Shown here: positions 10,293 through 22,430 of the stretch, piece after piece
Position numbering within the stretch: the stretch's first letter is position 1
Layout: each line of letters begins with the position of its first letter
Origin: Anniella stebbinsi
Taxonomy: Eukaryota; Chordata; Lepidosauria; Squamata; Anniellidae
Assembly: GCA_029215795.1 (NCBI GenBank)
Contig: JARDYH010000003.1
Location: 10,566,001-10,630,000 of the forward strand
Reading direction: 5' to 3'
Length of the DNA stretch: 64,000 nucleotides
Translations under genes and position numbers: made by a program
Notes under the pieces: generated by a model
What the model saw: the letters and a program-made list of their open reading frames with translations, nothing else
Database searches by the model: none
What the model was told of the DNA's origin: nothing

Positions 10293-10531
10293 TGCTGTAT
10301 TCATTTATAATTTTCCCATGGTGTTTTTTTTTTTTTTAATCTTCCTTTGCAGCCTAGGCCAGGCAAAGTTTGTAGACTCGCCAGCACATTTGGGGATCTT
10401 GAAGGACTGTCGTGGGCCCCACCACAGAATTTGCTGCTGGGGTGTGGTTGGCAATTCCATGCAGAAAAGACACCGGGTTTATTTATGGGGTGGGGGTGGC
10501 GAGGAAGGGAGAGATGCGGAATCACTCACTC

Positions 10532-10851
10532 TAGGGTGACCAGATACAATCCAGGTCAGGGCTCATGTAACTTTAACTGTTGTAGAGAAAAGGGAATTTC
10601 AGCCAGTGTCATTTGTATGCAATTAGTTCCTGGTGAAATTCCCTCTTCATCACAACAGTTAAAGTTGCAGGGGCCCTGCCTTCTTTTGTATATGGTCACT
10701 CTAGTATAGCGCCTGCACCTTTAACTGTTGGGATGAAGAGGGAATTTCACCAGGAACTAATTGCATACAAATGACACTGGCTGAAATTCCCTTTTCTCTA
10801 CAACTGTTAAAGTTACATGAGCCCTGACCTGGATTTTATCTGGTCAGCCTA
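10532..10851. mobile_element. hAT-type fourfold-palindrome MITE, copy 4
   Basis: 320 bp with perfect 8-bp target duplications ACTCACTC (10524-10531 and 10852-10859). Belongs to a subfamily with CAGGTCAGGGCTCATGTAAC arms and GCAATTAGTTCCTGGTG in the inner quarters, shared with copies 5, 6, 7 and 10. Confidence 0.93.
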
Positions 10852-10889
10852 ACTCACTCATGCACACATAGCAGACTACGGAAACATAG

Positions 10890-11339
10890 TGTTGAGGAAA
10901 ATTCATAGACTAAGTGGATTGGTTGAAAGTTTTAGAGTCCTGAAGGACAGATCAGCCAGCTGAAGGCAATAAGACAGAGATAGAGTTTTTTTCCTGTACA
11001 GAACTGTAAAGGTCAACCTGATTATTGCTAAGTGTCTAATAAGATAAGATGATTAATCTGGGCTGGGCTGATGTCTAAAATGTATATAAGTGAGCCTTAG
11101 TTTAATGGCTAGTGTGGGTGTCAGGCATGGTGTATTTGGACATGGAGAGATTTGTGAAGGACTGTATATATCTGGACGGAAACTGTTGTGCCTCTGTATA
11201 TTTTGGACCACACGTAAACAACCTGTATTATACACAGAAATGGTGTGTGAGTATTTGTTCAGCTCCTGAATTGCTACTGGACTTATTGTTAATACAAGCG
11301 CTCGCAGCGTTTGTCCCTTTCCGCTTCAATTCCCCAACA
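10890..11339 (+). mobile_element. Solo LTR, 450 bp, with 5-bp target duplication
   Basis: Starts TGTTGAGGAA and ends TTCCCCAACA, the inverted TG...CA termini of an LTR. It is flanked on both sides by CATAG (10885-10889 and 11340-11344). A TATA box TATATAAG at 11083-11090 places a promoter on the + strand, the same direction as CELF2. There is no internal coding region or second LTR nearby, so it is the product of LTR-LTR recombination. Gypsy versus endogenous retrovirus cannot be decided from the LTR alone. Confidence 0.85.
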
Positions 11340-11374
11340 CATAGCAACACCCTCACTCAAGGCAAAGAAGGAGC

Positions 11375-11460
11375 ATTGATTGATTGATTAATTGATTGAG
11401 TGAGTGAGTGCATTTCTATACTGCCCAATAGCCAAAGCTTATTGGGAACGTGAGGGCGGG
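11375..11460 (-). mobile_element. L2-like LINE 3' tail with ATTG/AGTG simple repeat
   Basis: The + strand TTTCTATACTGCCCAATAGC CAAAGC is the complement of the L2 3' end (GCTTTGGCTATTGGGCAGTA). It is joined to a (TTGA)n/(GTGA)n run, the terminal short repeat of such elements. Confidence 0.6.
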
Positions 11461-11730
11461 CGCAACTCCATTTGCATCTGTGGTTCTCACACTTACAGAG
11501 AAGACTAAAGAAGGGCCAGATTTCAGTGGAGGATCCTTCCACCATCCCTTTGTGCTGGCTTTGTAAAACAACTGGAGTGGCTGAATTGGAATGACATCTC
11601 TAGCGAAGCAAACCAGCCTGCTCCTCCTCTTCTTACAAGACATTGTTTTGCAGAGTTGAAGAGGCAGCGGAGACCCACACAATTTTAGCCCCCGCTCATT
11701 AAAAACCCAACTCGATTCTCCTCCCTCTTA
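11461..11730. other. Unassigned intronic sequence
   Basis: No feature recognised. Confidence 0.3.
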
Positions 11731-12080
11731 GGCCCTCTCTACACCAGGCGTTTCGCCTGGGATGGCCTCCGGCTGGTCCCTGTGAATCCAAATGACGCTC
11801 CGTGCCCATCAGGGAAGCGGGGAGCAAGCCCACCATCCTCAGGATGGCAGGGGGACGAGGACTCCAATTTTGCGCACTTTTTTTCACTTATCTTGCATTG
11901 GAGCACTAGAGCGCTCTTCTCCTTTCCACCCGAACCACAAAATGGCGGGCGCGATGGCCCGGGAGCAGCCCGGGTCGTCGCACTTCTGATGTGGACTGAA
12001 GCAATGATCCCAAAAGTGGCTACTTCTGGGATCGCCGCAGTCCCCCCCCCCCTACACCTGTATACAGTGTAGAAAGAGCC
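11731..12080. mobile_element. TIR element with 3-bp TTA target duplication (Harbinger-like), GC-rich
   Basis: Ends GGCCCTCTCTACACCAGGCG and GTATACAGTGTAGAAAGAGCC are imperfect inverted repeats, flanked by TTA on both sides (11728-11730 and 12081-12083). TTA/TAA duplications are typical of PIF/Harbinger elements. The 350-bp interior is GC-rich and contains AAAATGGCGGGCG, a YY1-like core. No transposase coding. Confidence 0.7.
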
Positions 12081-12204
12081 TTAGGCAGGGTTCCTCAGAA
12101 ATCAGTCTAATTCTTTTCAATGGAGCTTAATTCTCGAATCAACACCACTGTGGTGCAGGCCTACCTAGGCCTACATGGGAGGAAGCCCCACTGAACTTGG
12201 CGGC

Positions 12205-12485
12205 GGGCCTTCCCTGTAGCGGTGCCCACTCTCTGGAGAATCCTTGCTTGTGTGGTTCGGGGGGTGGAAAATGTAACATCCTTCCAATGCCTCCTGGAAA
12301 CATACCGTTTCGTACTGGCTTTCCCGGGACTGTAATTTCGCTGATTTTATATTGCATTCTCCAACTTCTAACGTTTTAAATTTATTGTTTACGTATTGCA
12401 TTTTATGGTTTTAATTTTGCATTGCCCAGAGAGCCTTGGCTATTGGACAGTATAAAATGTCATACATACATACATACATACATAT
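12205..12485 (+). mobile_element. L2-type LINE 3' end
   Basis: Degenerate C-terminal coding (VPTLWRILA-like, then GKCNILP and ASWKHTVSYWL-like) followed by the L2 tail ATTTTATGGTTTTAATTTTG, GCCCAGAGAGCCTTGGCTAT and a terminal (CATA)n at 12463-12485. The same 3' end occurs at 42020, 51520 and 61187. Confidence 0.7.
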
Positions 12486-12830
12486 ATAAACTCTGTAGCG
12501 CTTACTTCTGAGCTGGGGCAGCAGCAAGAGGGGGCCCGGCCCACAGAGTCCCGCCAGCAAGAGAAGCGGGCAAAGCAAGCGAGGGTGCCTCCTTTACGCA
12601 CGACAGCGAGAGACCCATGCAGAGCTGCTCCGAGTGGACAGATTGTCTCTTTTCGAACAGCGGTGACTCCTCCCCTCTGCAGCAATGGGTCTTCAGTGAA
12701 CACACAAGGAGACACACCCCACTGCTGCCTCTCTCCTGTGGCCTCCTTCTTCTGCTCCAGGTGAGCGCCTCGCACTCGCTAGGGAACGGAGGGAGACCTC
12801 CATGCTGGGCCCAGAAACGTGAGTAGAAGG
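12486..12830. other. GC-rich stretch with strong donor-like site
   Basis: A roughly 300-bp GC-rich segment contains CTGCTCCAGGTGAGCG at about 12753-12768, a near-perfect donor consensus on the CELF2 sense strand. It could be a cryptic exon or part of an unrecognised repeat. No coding evidence. Confidence 0.25.
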
Positions 12831-14690
12831 AACCTGGTAGGTGCCGTATGGCCAACCTCTGGTCTAGGCCTTCAAAGCAATTTAAAAACAGATCAAATTC
12901 CACATACCCATTCACAGGACCACATAGTTTTTTTAAAAAAAAAACTTTTCGGCATATGATTTTGAAATGTTGCAAAACACATGCATTCATAGCATATCCA
13001 TTTGCACGTATTGAGCGTTATAGCAAATCTGTAACGTACAAAATAAAGATATTCTTAGTTTCAAGATACTTGAAAGATAAGCGATATTTCAAAAATTCCA
13101 AAAAAAATAATAATAATCCACTGATTGTAGTGTCTGGTCCCATACGCTAGAAACTGACTCCAAATGTCAGCATACGCACTTTGATGTGATTGGCTTTTTC
13201 CCTGCCTTCAGAAATGTGTATACAACATATCCCAAATTCCTTTCAGTCTGTCCTTTAAGCAGGGGCCTTTAATGGGCCTTTTGGAAGGCTATTTCTGTCC
13301 TTGTTCCTTGTTCTTGTTATAGTAAAATGGCAACTGAAAAAGTAACGACGCTTTGATAATAGAGAAATCCCCCCCCAATGAAAGCTTAGCTCATCAACCA
13401 GAGCCTTCCCCTGTCTCTGAAAATTATTTTAACCATCTACCTGAAATGAACCTAAAAGGTTGATTTCACCACTCACACTCAGTTAGTTGGACTGCAGTCT
13501 TTTGAAAACTGTTATTTTTAATGCAAGTATTTATTGAAACTGCAATGGGGAAGTCGCATCCTCCTTTTATGTGCCATCAGAGCTAGAACTGGGAACCCAT
13601 TACTCTGTGACTGCTTCCTTGAATTGTGGATCACCAGGACTACAATTTCGAACATCCCCCCCAGGCAGTAATGGGTTACCAGGGACAGGACTACTTCTGC
13701 CCACCCTTGATGGCGACTTGTCTCTACTTAAGAGGAAGGACTATAAAAGGTTTTCTGCGTAAGCCTGGGGAGCAGTTGTCTGCCTGGCTATGTCTCCCGT
13801 TCCTGCCATAAATGTCAATTCCTGCCTATCCAGGAGCAGTCCTGTGGTTCAAGGATCAGGGAGGTCCCCTTCGCAGGGGAGCTGTGCAGCAGAGAGCACA
13901 CTCAGAAAAAAAATGTTGCTTCAACAAGGCCTAAGCGCCAACTGAGCAACTTTATAGGGGATGTTGCTGCCTCGCTTCCTTCCTGGCTTGTCATTAGGGC
14001 CCTGATCCAGCGCCTGCTTCCTCACGAGTAGGGCTCAAGGCTATTTGACATGCTGACTGACAGGCACAGTGCCTCCAGCTCTGGGCTTCTGTCCAGACCT
14101 GCTGCTCCCTTTGTTCCTGGAGTCCTGGATGGTGGACATGGTAGGTCTCGAGCAGGGAGATAGGACCAGTCTAGGTATTTTGTTCTTCCAATGCCACAGT
14201 CTCCTTGAATGGAGCACCTCTTCTTGGGAGGGCCATCAGCATCCTCTGACCCACAACCCTCACCATCATTAGGACCAGTGATGGGATCTTCCTCCGTGGT
14301 ATCTTCCAATGCCAGGATGTCCTGACATGGAAGTCAGGGGATATGACGCTCTGGCTTGTTGTGACTCCTGGCTTGACTTCACAGCACCAACTCTGAGCGC
14401 GACCTCCTGGCTTGACTCTGGTGCCTCTGATCCCTGGCCTAATCCTTGCCTCCTGGCTCTAATGTGACAGCTGCTCTTCCTTAAAAAATTTCAGACCCAA
14501 TGACCTACCCAGATGCTGGCCATATCCCACCTCCTGTACATCACATCATCCCATTGGGATTCTGCATTCTTGGGCTTTCGTATTCGCTGGGTCCAACAGC
14601 TATGTTATGCTTGACAGTTCATCGTTCCATTAACATAATTTGGTCCAGTAAAATAAAATAACTCAGATATTGCTGTTCAAAGGCACCTCA
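12831..14690. other. Intronic sequence, unique then repeat-like
   Basis: 12850-13900 shows no recognised repeat. 13900-14480 is GC-richer (CTGGCTTGACTC repeated near 14370-14415) and is probably an old retroelement fragment, but no domain is readable. Confidence 0.3.
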
Positions 14691-15250
14691 TTTTCATTTT
14701 ATGTCAGACCGGCTGGTTTTCAAAAGCTCTATTGAGATTCCTTGGGGTGCTTAATGCTAAGTCAATGTAACATGAGAATGGCTATTAGCACTTTACTTTT
14801 ATGGGCTTATGCGGCCAATAACTGAGTTTAATCCTCAGTTAAACTCTGCGTTGCTTTAGCTTTCGGTACCCTCTGGCAGGCTGCCTCCATTTATTGCCGT
14901 GATTTTTTGGGTCCTCAATACGCACTCGGCGGCGGCCTTCTGACTCTGGAGCTATTCTCATTAGGGAATTCCCCATGTGAATCCATTTAATTAAGGGTGT
15001 AATAACTGAGAAATATAGTGTTCAGGAAGCTCTTCAATTTTAACAGCAAAAAGGAAGCGTGCAGAATCCGAGTGTCTTGTAAAATATTAATAGCCACTTT
15101 CTGCCAGATGACATCTGTGAGCAGGTTTTTATTTCTCTTTCCACCTGTCCCACTCCAGTGTATTAATGAAAGAATTACTGTGGGGCTTTGTTAAATATAT
15201 TTCACAAGAGCTACGAAAACAAGTGCTTTCAGGGGAATGTTACGGGATAG
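14691..15250. other. Repeat-free AT-rich block, candidate conserved noncoding element
   Basis: About 550 bp without any repeat signature, with several TAAT/ATTA cores and TTAATTAA-like runs (14989-15000), resembling developmental enhancer sequence. Conservation cannot be checked here. Confidence 0.3.
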
Positions 15251-15754
15251 ATATGGCATCACCTCAGCCTAACTTCCTGATCTTCACGGTGATGGCAAAA
15301 TTGGTACTTTCATTTCACCTAGGAAGCTGAAATCTGGTGTGCACATAGGCCAGTGGGCAGGGAACATAGCACCCACAGGAACCAGTGTGCCTCCAGACAT
15401 CTTCCTTGGCATCCACTGAGGCACCCTACTCCTCCTAATTTTTATTTAAAATATATGTTTATATTTTCTTATTAGCAGCTGTGATTGCTTCAAAGCAAAG
15501 TGGTGGCCTCTAGCTGCTGCCATCTTAATTTCCCATGAACGCCTCTGGATGGACTATTTGTCCTTTGTGACCAGCCATGCTCACCCACGGCAGCCATTTT
15601 GTGGTGGTGCTCAGGACCGTTTTTCAAATTCCCAAATGTCCTCATAGGCCGAAATGATTGCCTGCTCCTGACATAAGCAGTGCGGCTGAACGCTGGGCCT
15701 GTGGGAATTCCATTTCGCCATCATGGACTGGAAAGGGGGTATGGCTTTTAGTGG

Positions 15755-15965
15755 TAGAATCATAGATATAGAGTAGTAGAGTTGGAAGGGGCCTATAAGG
15801 CCACCGAGTCCAACACCCTGTTCAATGTAGAAATCCACCTTAAAGCATCCAGCTGCCTCTTGAACGCCTCTAGTGTGGGAGAGCCCACGACCTCCCTAGG
15901 TCATTGGTTCCATTGCATACTGCTCTAACAGTCAGGCAGTTTTTCCTGATGTCCAGCCAGTAGCA
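15755..15965 (-). mobile_element. CR1-type LINE 3' end
   Basis: On the + strand it starts at AATCATAGATATAGAGTAG and continues AGTTGGAAGGGGCCTATAAG and GAGTCCAACACCCTG: the complement of the CR1 terminal region, including the ATTCTATGATT-type end. Runs into the coding tail near 15940 (TTTTTCCTGATGTCCAGCC). Confidence 0.8.
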
Positions 15966-17140
15966 AGGAACACACATCTGTGCTTGCAGAACACAAGCTA
16001 AAGCTGCTAGTAAAATATACAAATATACGTTTGATCTATTTAAAAAGGCACAGATCAGTATGTCTGGATCAATGTTTTCATTGGCACATCAACATTCTTT
16101 GGTATATATGGATGCCTGCCTGCAATTGTGCAGCAAAATACCTATGGTGAATAGATGGTGGATATGTCCAAACATGTTCACAATGAGTGGGGAGATAGGT
16201 GGAAATGTGGCTTTTCTAGGTTTTCTAATAATTGAGGAAGAAGACAGCGAATGGGTAGTAAAGGATCCAATAGTGAGAAAAGAGGGACAACCTGAGGGCC
16301 AGATTGAGGGATGCTACAAGTTATTTAGCTCCACTTTAGGAATCTGCAAGACTTCTTCTTCAAATGCCCTGGATCTTCCATGAACCATGATCTCCCTTGT
16401 TTCTGCCCTTCAAAATAGAAGGTCAGTATTTCCGCCATGTGCAATGATAAATACACGGCTGCAGCCTTCCAGCCTGAGTTTCTTTTATTGCCAAATAGAT
16501 TCCCAGGCTCATTGCAACTATATTCAGCATTCCAGTTTCAAGTGGTCAGCTGGTCCTGAGCATCTTCCCTTCTTTGTCGATACCTTATTCCCTATACTCT
16601 TTGGCTCGCTACTTTTATGGCTTCTCCTCTTTGGTTATTACATCTTCCTTGCTCATGGTATCGGCATGATATGATTGTCCGAACTATAAAACACATCCTC
16701 CTATATCATTTTTTACAGCTTCCCTATAATGGGGCATTGGTGAATATAAACACCCAGAATACTATGTTCAGTATGAGGAAGGTTTTTGCTGTTATTTTGT
16801 TGATATCATGGAAGGGAGATTTGGAAAAGTGGAGCTAAAACATTTGTGCCTGCAGTGGCTGATTCATGAAGAGATATTAAAAGAATTCATCATCTTTGTA
16901 GGTTGTCCAAATGTTGATGGTGGGAATTGGCTGACAATAATTTGAAGAGGAAAGAAAGACAGAGAATCTAAGTCTCCCTTAATTTTTTCCCCTCCCTTGT
17001 TTAAAGGGAATAGTAAGGCTAATTTATATGGCTCCCTAAGATACCATTAACGGCTGATTTTTGGTAGTAAACTTAGCTTCCATTTTACAGTGGGTTGCTT
17101 CCAAGTAATCCTTGGCCACTGGCTAGTATTTTGGGCGACA
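15966..17140. other. Unassigned intronic sequence
   Basis: Open frames at 16060-16383 and 16387-16674 show no domain I can name and have no coding support. A retroelement remnant is possible. Confidence 0.3.
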
Positions 17141-17290
17141 TGCTTATGTCTTTTATATCCCACCTTTCCTTCTAAGAGGGCTCCATGAATTCGGTTGTCC
17201 CATTTTAACCTCACAACAAGCCTGTAAGGTAGGCTAGCTAACAGATTGTGACTGGCCCAAGGCCACCTAGTGATGGCTATTTCCACATCA
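17141..17290 (-). mobile_element. MIR-like SINE / L2-tail fragment
   Basis: The + strand TATCCCACCTTTCCTTC, CCTCACAACAAGCCTGTAAG and TGACTGGCCCAAGGCCACCT are the complement-side landmarks of the SINE seen in the opposite orientation at 51245-51470. Confidence 0.65.
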
Positions 17291-19300
17291 CATTTAAAAA
17301 CGTATAACCTAAATTGAGCGGAGTGAATGGGACAAGCATGCGGCATATAAGAATACTCATATATGAGCAAGCGAAATAAGATCTATAAAAGTGAACCTCA
17401 ACCTGAAATTGTGCTTACTGTCCTATTGAAAGGAAGAGGTCCTGGGGGACAAACAGCTGTTATCGTTCCATGTGTTCCTTGCAGCCAAAGTGACCTGTGG
17501 AAAATATGGGAAAACCAAGGACATAGCAAGCCTGAAAGAACGTCTCGTAACGTTATTGGGACCTAGCTCTTCTCTGTAAACTGACCTGGTGCATTCAGGT
17601 TAAAAAAAGGGAGGGCAGCAAGAACTGATACGTTTGAAGAAGGAGGGACGCAGCTTAGGGTTTACTGGAATTATGAAGAAGATGACATTCGTGGTAAACT
17701 TTTTGCCTCCTTGTAAAAATTTGTACCTTGCTACAGCTTCCCCAGGCAGCCAGAGATCCAGAGGCAGTGCTTCCTAGGTTTTGATTTTGAGAAGAATGCA
17801 CAAGCGCACAGATGCAAAAGTCCGCCACTATGAAACTTGCATAACTTTCCCTCAGCTTTACTGCTCTGTCATGACATATGTGTATTATTATTATTTTTAG
17901 GAATCTGCCTCACTGCTCTCTAACCCACATGTATATCTCACAGCCGACAACATAGACCAGGGGAGGGAAACAACAAACACGAAAGGGGAGCGGGAAGCCA
18001 AAAGCATTCAACAACTGCACAAGAAGGAGCTTTTGGGGTGGGTGTAATTATTGCGGGAGTACACGAAGCAGCCTTTAGACAGTATTGTTCACTAGACAGG
18101 GAAGTGGAGGATGAATTGGCAAGGACATTGACAAGAGGGAGATAGCAGTATGCTGGACTAATGGCGGACAAGTGGTCTTGCGGACAAATGGTCTTGCGCA
18201 CATGTGCAAGACCCCCCCCCCCATTTTTTTAAAAAAGGTTGCAAACATGTTACCATGTTAATAACTGCTCAGATAATTAATTACATTTGGCAATCTAATG
18301 TAGGTGAAGGGGAGTTTCCTTTGGCAGCCAACAACCCAGCAGAGCAATTGCACAAAGACAGCTGATGTAGGGACCACAGAAACAAAGGGTTCTGCCACAA
18401 AGGCACCAGGGATACATTCCAGGAGCCAGCGGGAGAACTGAGGGGGACTGGGGGGGGGGGGGACAAGTCACTGCAAACCACAGAGGAACTGATCATCTGT
18501 CAGGTTAGTAAGCAAACAACTAACCCATGGTGGCTTATTCTCTGTGTGACATGTGAACTCACCCATTGTGCAAAGTGGCGCTGAGATTATGGCTGCAGGG
18601 GGAGTTAAGCCACAAACCGAATCCAACATGCTGCGCACTGTACCACAGCTGGGCTGCTTCACACTAGAGTGAAGTGATGGCACAGAACCCTGAGCATAGG
18701 TGTTCACGGCAGAATTAACACTTCGAAATGAATTTTAATGAAACAATTAATTTGCAACTTGTTTTGGTCTAGGCACACCTTGAAACTAACTTGTGTGATT
18801 TGGCTCATACGCTTGGCTCATTCTCTGGGCATCCTCGGGGAAGATGGTTGCAGTACTGAGACCTCCAAGTACCTGGAAGTACCTAGGAAATGATGCAGTT
18901 TGAACCAGTCAAAACTAGCTCCTGCGCAGTCAGGGCTGAGCTGGACTGGACAAAGGCAAATCTATAGATGGCAGGTCTCTTAACGTGCAATCCTGTACAT
19001 GCTTAGAGGGAGAGAAAGTCCTAAAACTCTCAGCATTCCCCAGCCACCATGCCTGGCTGGGGAATACTGGGGGTTATAGGACTGTTTTTCTGTTTATATG
19101 TGCAGAGGGTTGCGTCCTTAATTTCTCAGACCAGTGAGGAAGCCTGACCTAGAAGCCTTTATTAAGAGATAATCAACTGGCCTGCACCGATTGGTGCAAG
19201 GAGGGCTTCTGTAGCTCGTATGGCCACTCTGCCTGCAATGGCTTGCCGTGAGAAGTACCAATGCACAGACCACAAGATTCCCAAGTCAAGGTCGCCCAAC
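17291..19300. other. Intronic sequence without recognised genes
   Basis: Poly-C (18211-18221) and poly-G (18450-18461) runs only. The remainder is unassigned. Confidence 0.35.
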
Positions 19301-19304
19301 TCTG

Positions 19305-19395
19305 GACATAAGAAAAGCCCTGCTAGAGTAGACCAAGGGTTCATCTGGGCCAACATCCTGTTTCCCACAGTAGCTGAACAGACGGCTCCCATTAT
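19305..19395 (-). mobile_element. CR1-type LINE 3' tail
   Basis: The + strand GACATAAGAAAAGCCCTGCT, GACCAAGGGTTCATCTGG and CATCCTGTTTCCCACAGT are the complement of the CR1 3' untranslated tail. Confidence 0.7.
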
Positions 19396-19560
19396 TAATT
19401 AATTAATTAATTAATTAATTAATTAATATCCCATCTTTTCCCCAATACTGGAACTCAAGGCGGCTTTGCAAATTAAAACATGTACAGTTAAAAACAGATA
19501 GAGATCTACAAAACTTTAAAACATTATTAACCATGGTACAATAGTAAAATATTTAAAACA
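19391..19560 (-). mobile_element. L2-type LINE 3' tail with (ATTA)n terminal repeat
   Basis: (AATT)n simple repeat at 19391-19427 followed by TATCCCATCTTTTCCCC and CTCAAGGCGGCTTTGCAAA, the complement of an L2-like 3' end; downstream AAAACATTTAAAA-rich sequence belongs to it. Confidence 0.6.
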
Positions 19561-21000
19561 TTTAAAATACGGACAATTAAAAATCCAGTATATAAGCAAC
19601 ACATCCACAGAGGTCCAACCTACTCCCCAAAGGCCTGCCGAAACAGAAAAGTTTTAGCCTGCCATTGAAAACACGCCAAGGAGGGAGCCATTGCTGAGCT
19701 GGTTTGGAACATTGTACAGCCTGGTCTTACTCTGCAATGACCCTTAGCCAGAGCAAGCAGACTGGTCGTGTCCTTCTGCATGTCTCTGTCCCACTGCTGG
19801 TATCAGCCCCTTTTGCTGTCCTCCAAACTAAGAAAGTGCAGACCTTTTCCAGTAGCCTCATTAGCCGCATGACGCACGCTATTACAACTGTCCTGCTAAT
19901 GAGCGGGTATCTGAGACAGCCACCCTTGACGCTGCTTCTGACGCCTGTGCAACATCAATGAGATTAGGAAGGCAAATGGTAAACAATGTTGCGGGCATCA
20001 GTAATGGAAACAGTAAATGTGAGCTGCCCTCGGATGACACTTGCCTTCTGTAATTAGGCCTTCTACAAATTAGGGTATGGAAAAACCTATGCTGGGCTGC
20101 CAACGTAATTTTTGAGAAGGATTTAATGACAGGAGGCGTGAAAGGTGGCACTGGTGGCAGAGAGCCATAAACATCTCATAAAAATGCTTTACAAGTGTAT
20201 TTATATGCCTCGTCCACTGCTGCTTCCAAGCCACAAGGCCTAGGTATGAGACAGGGGGATGACCCATTTTATTGTTGGAGTTTTGAACTGGCAACCTTCA
20301 TGACACTACTTCCCAGGCCTCCGTCTACACCAGTGTAGGATAAATATCCGAGGAGGATGCTTAATCCAAAACTTCTTGAGTTGTGTGTGTGAGAGGGGTC
20401 AATATACTGGAATCCATGAACATTTTTTATGTAGACAAATTCCCCACTGTTCGGTCAGAAATAGTTCAGACTAGACTATTTATTGGGATGTCTGAGTTGA
20501 GTCCAAGTCAATACTTAGGATGTCTGAAACGCCAACCATCCCCTATCACCACTCACCTGCTCCATGTATCAAATAAGCCTCCCCCACTTCACATTACTTA
20601 GACCAAATCTGGATTCCAGATGGGGTGTTGTCTAATATTAAATATATTCACAGGCGCCTGACCCATAGAATCCTCAAAGTCTGGACATGTGCAGAGTTTG
20701 TCAGCATCTATAACTGGTGTGTATTGTTCGTGAGTGTGTGTGTGTGTGTGTGTGTGTGATGTATATAAATAAAGAATGTCAGGGCAGAACTACATTGTAT
20801 CTTATCAAGCTCCCAAACATGTTTTTCAGGCAATGCTGATCAGGGAGCAGGGAAGAGCATTTATATGGGGAAATGTGGATGGACGTGGAAAGTACTGAAA
20901 ATCTCCCAGGCCATTTCCTCCCTAGCTAGGTTTATTCCCAGCCTCAGAATCTGGTGAGGGCAAAAACAGATGAAAATTGTCTGGGAGGGAGGAATAGCAC
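19561..21000. other. Intronic sequence with (TG)n
   Basis: 19600-19760 resembles the unidentified repeat at 61700-61830 (CCTGCCATTGAAAACACGCC type). A (TG)n tract lies at 20734-20758, UG-rich on the sense strand. No gene recognised. Confidence 0.35.
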
Positions 21001-21002
21001 AG

Positions 21003-21185
21003 GATAATTATTTATTATTATTTATTATTTATTGCATTTATATACCGCCCCATAGCCAAAGCTCTCTGAGCGGTTTACAAAGATTAAAAACATTGAATAT
21101 TAAAAAACTAATATACAAAATTGAAAAAGCATAAAAAGCATAAAACAGATTATCAATACAATATCCATTTAAAGCAACTATTGCA
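21003..21185 (-). mobile_element. L2-type LINE 3' tail
   Basis: TTATTTATTGCATTTATATACC then CCCCATAGCCAAAGCTCTCT and GAGCGGTTTACAAAGATTAA on the + strand are the complement of the L2 3' end. The ATT-rich run at 21008-21033 is its terminal repeat. Confidence 0.75.
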
Positions 21186-21359
21186 GGAGTGGAGGGGTTA
21201 AGTCAAAAACTCCTCCCACTCGCTGTTTCTCATCTACAAATGACCCCACATTAGGAGAGGGGGTTGTTTGGTTCATATTTTAATATGAACCAACATAATA
21301 CGCACTTCCTGAATGAACACGCAACCTTTTCTTCAAATTTGGTGGTGCAGTTCCCCGGT

Positions 21360-21485
21360 CAAAAAAATGTGTTTACAAATGCATACCTTAGGGGGAATTG
21401 TGTATAAAAATGCATCCATTCGGGGAAATTGCATAAAAATAGCATATATTGGGGAAATCAGCTTGCAAAAAATGTGTGCATTTGT

Positions 21486-21487
<2 letters not shown>
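21360..21487. repeat. Degenerate tandem array, about 30-bp period
   Basis: Successive blocks of TGTNTANAAATGCAT and GGGGNAAATTG-like sequence recur about every 30-35 bp (21370-21480). A related array in the opposite orientation is at 35040-35230. Confidence 0.5.

Positions 21488-21533
<46 letters not shown>
21488..21533. repeat. (AT)23 microsatellite
   Basis: Uninterrupted alternation of A and T for 46 bases. Confidence 0.97.
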
Positions 21534-21537
<4 letters not shown>

Positions 21538-22430
21538 AAATGTTTGCGTGTATGACTGTGCACAGAAAATGTGTGAATTTTCACAGAACTTTAAAAGAGG
21601 TATTTAAAAATGCCTGTGGAAACTGAATTTTTAAAAAATCGTGCTTGAAAAAAATGCTAATATTATACGAAGTAAAACAGATAGATTTGTCCATCCTTAG
21701 ACACCTACCCGCCCATCCACAAACACTCACAAGCACACATTAGTCTTTCGTCAAAATGCAGGTTTGGGAGCTGCCTTTGTCATGTAAGGTAGACCTCTGC
21801 TGTAAGATTGCCAAGCGTGACGTGGATTGTTTTCAAGGGTCAAGTCCCAGGGTCAAATAAGTTGAGAACCGCTCATCCAGAGAACACCTCTCGGTCATTG
21901 TTACCTAGCTACACAAGTGGGCATTGCTGGTTCCCCCTCTCTGCCTCGCAAAGGTCCACTCTAAGACATCTGTAGCTTTGCTGCTGTGTGCCGAATAATT
22001 CTCCGCAGGCCTTTGAAAGTGAAGTCTAATTGCTACTTGGACAGGAGGCTTCCAAGGGCAAGCCAGGTTGTTGCCTGCTGTAGGATGAGTGAATTAGGAG
22101 CTTGGCACGCTTCCATATGCATCAGCAATGAACCAGGCCCACAGCATGGTGTTAAAGAATGCTGTGCTGCCGGAGGTGTCATGCGCTGGATGAGGAATGG
22201 AGTCTTGTTCGTGTTCATTTGTTAGTGGTTGTTTAAGATCCCCTGGTGCTTTTTGAAAGGGCAGAGGTGCTAATCCCAGCCTCCTGCTTTAAATTCCATT
22301 TGGGGTAATTAAATTCAGCTTCCTTCTGCTCTCTGGTGTGAGCGTGCGCCTCGCTTCCAACTCCTGAAAGCTTGCGCATGCCATGCTGCAGCAAGTAGCA
22401 TTTCATCCCTATCAACTGTGGGCACTCTAT
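21534..22430. other. Intronic sequence, nothing recognised
   Basis: No repeat or gene identified apart from simple A-rich runs. Confidence 0.35.

Noticed and set aside
7061..10851. Regularly spaced similar palindromic repeats, considered as a CRISPR-like array
   Set aside because: Units are about 320 bp transposons with individual target duplications in a vertebrate intron; no short direct repeats or cas genes.
21333..21584. Open frames with (YI)n or (IY)n repeats
   Set aside because: Translation of the (AT)n microsatellite.
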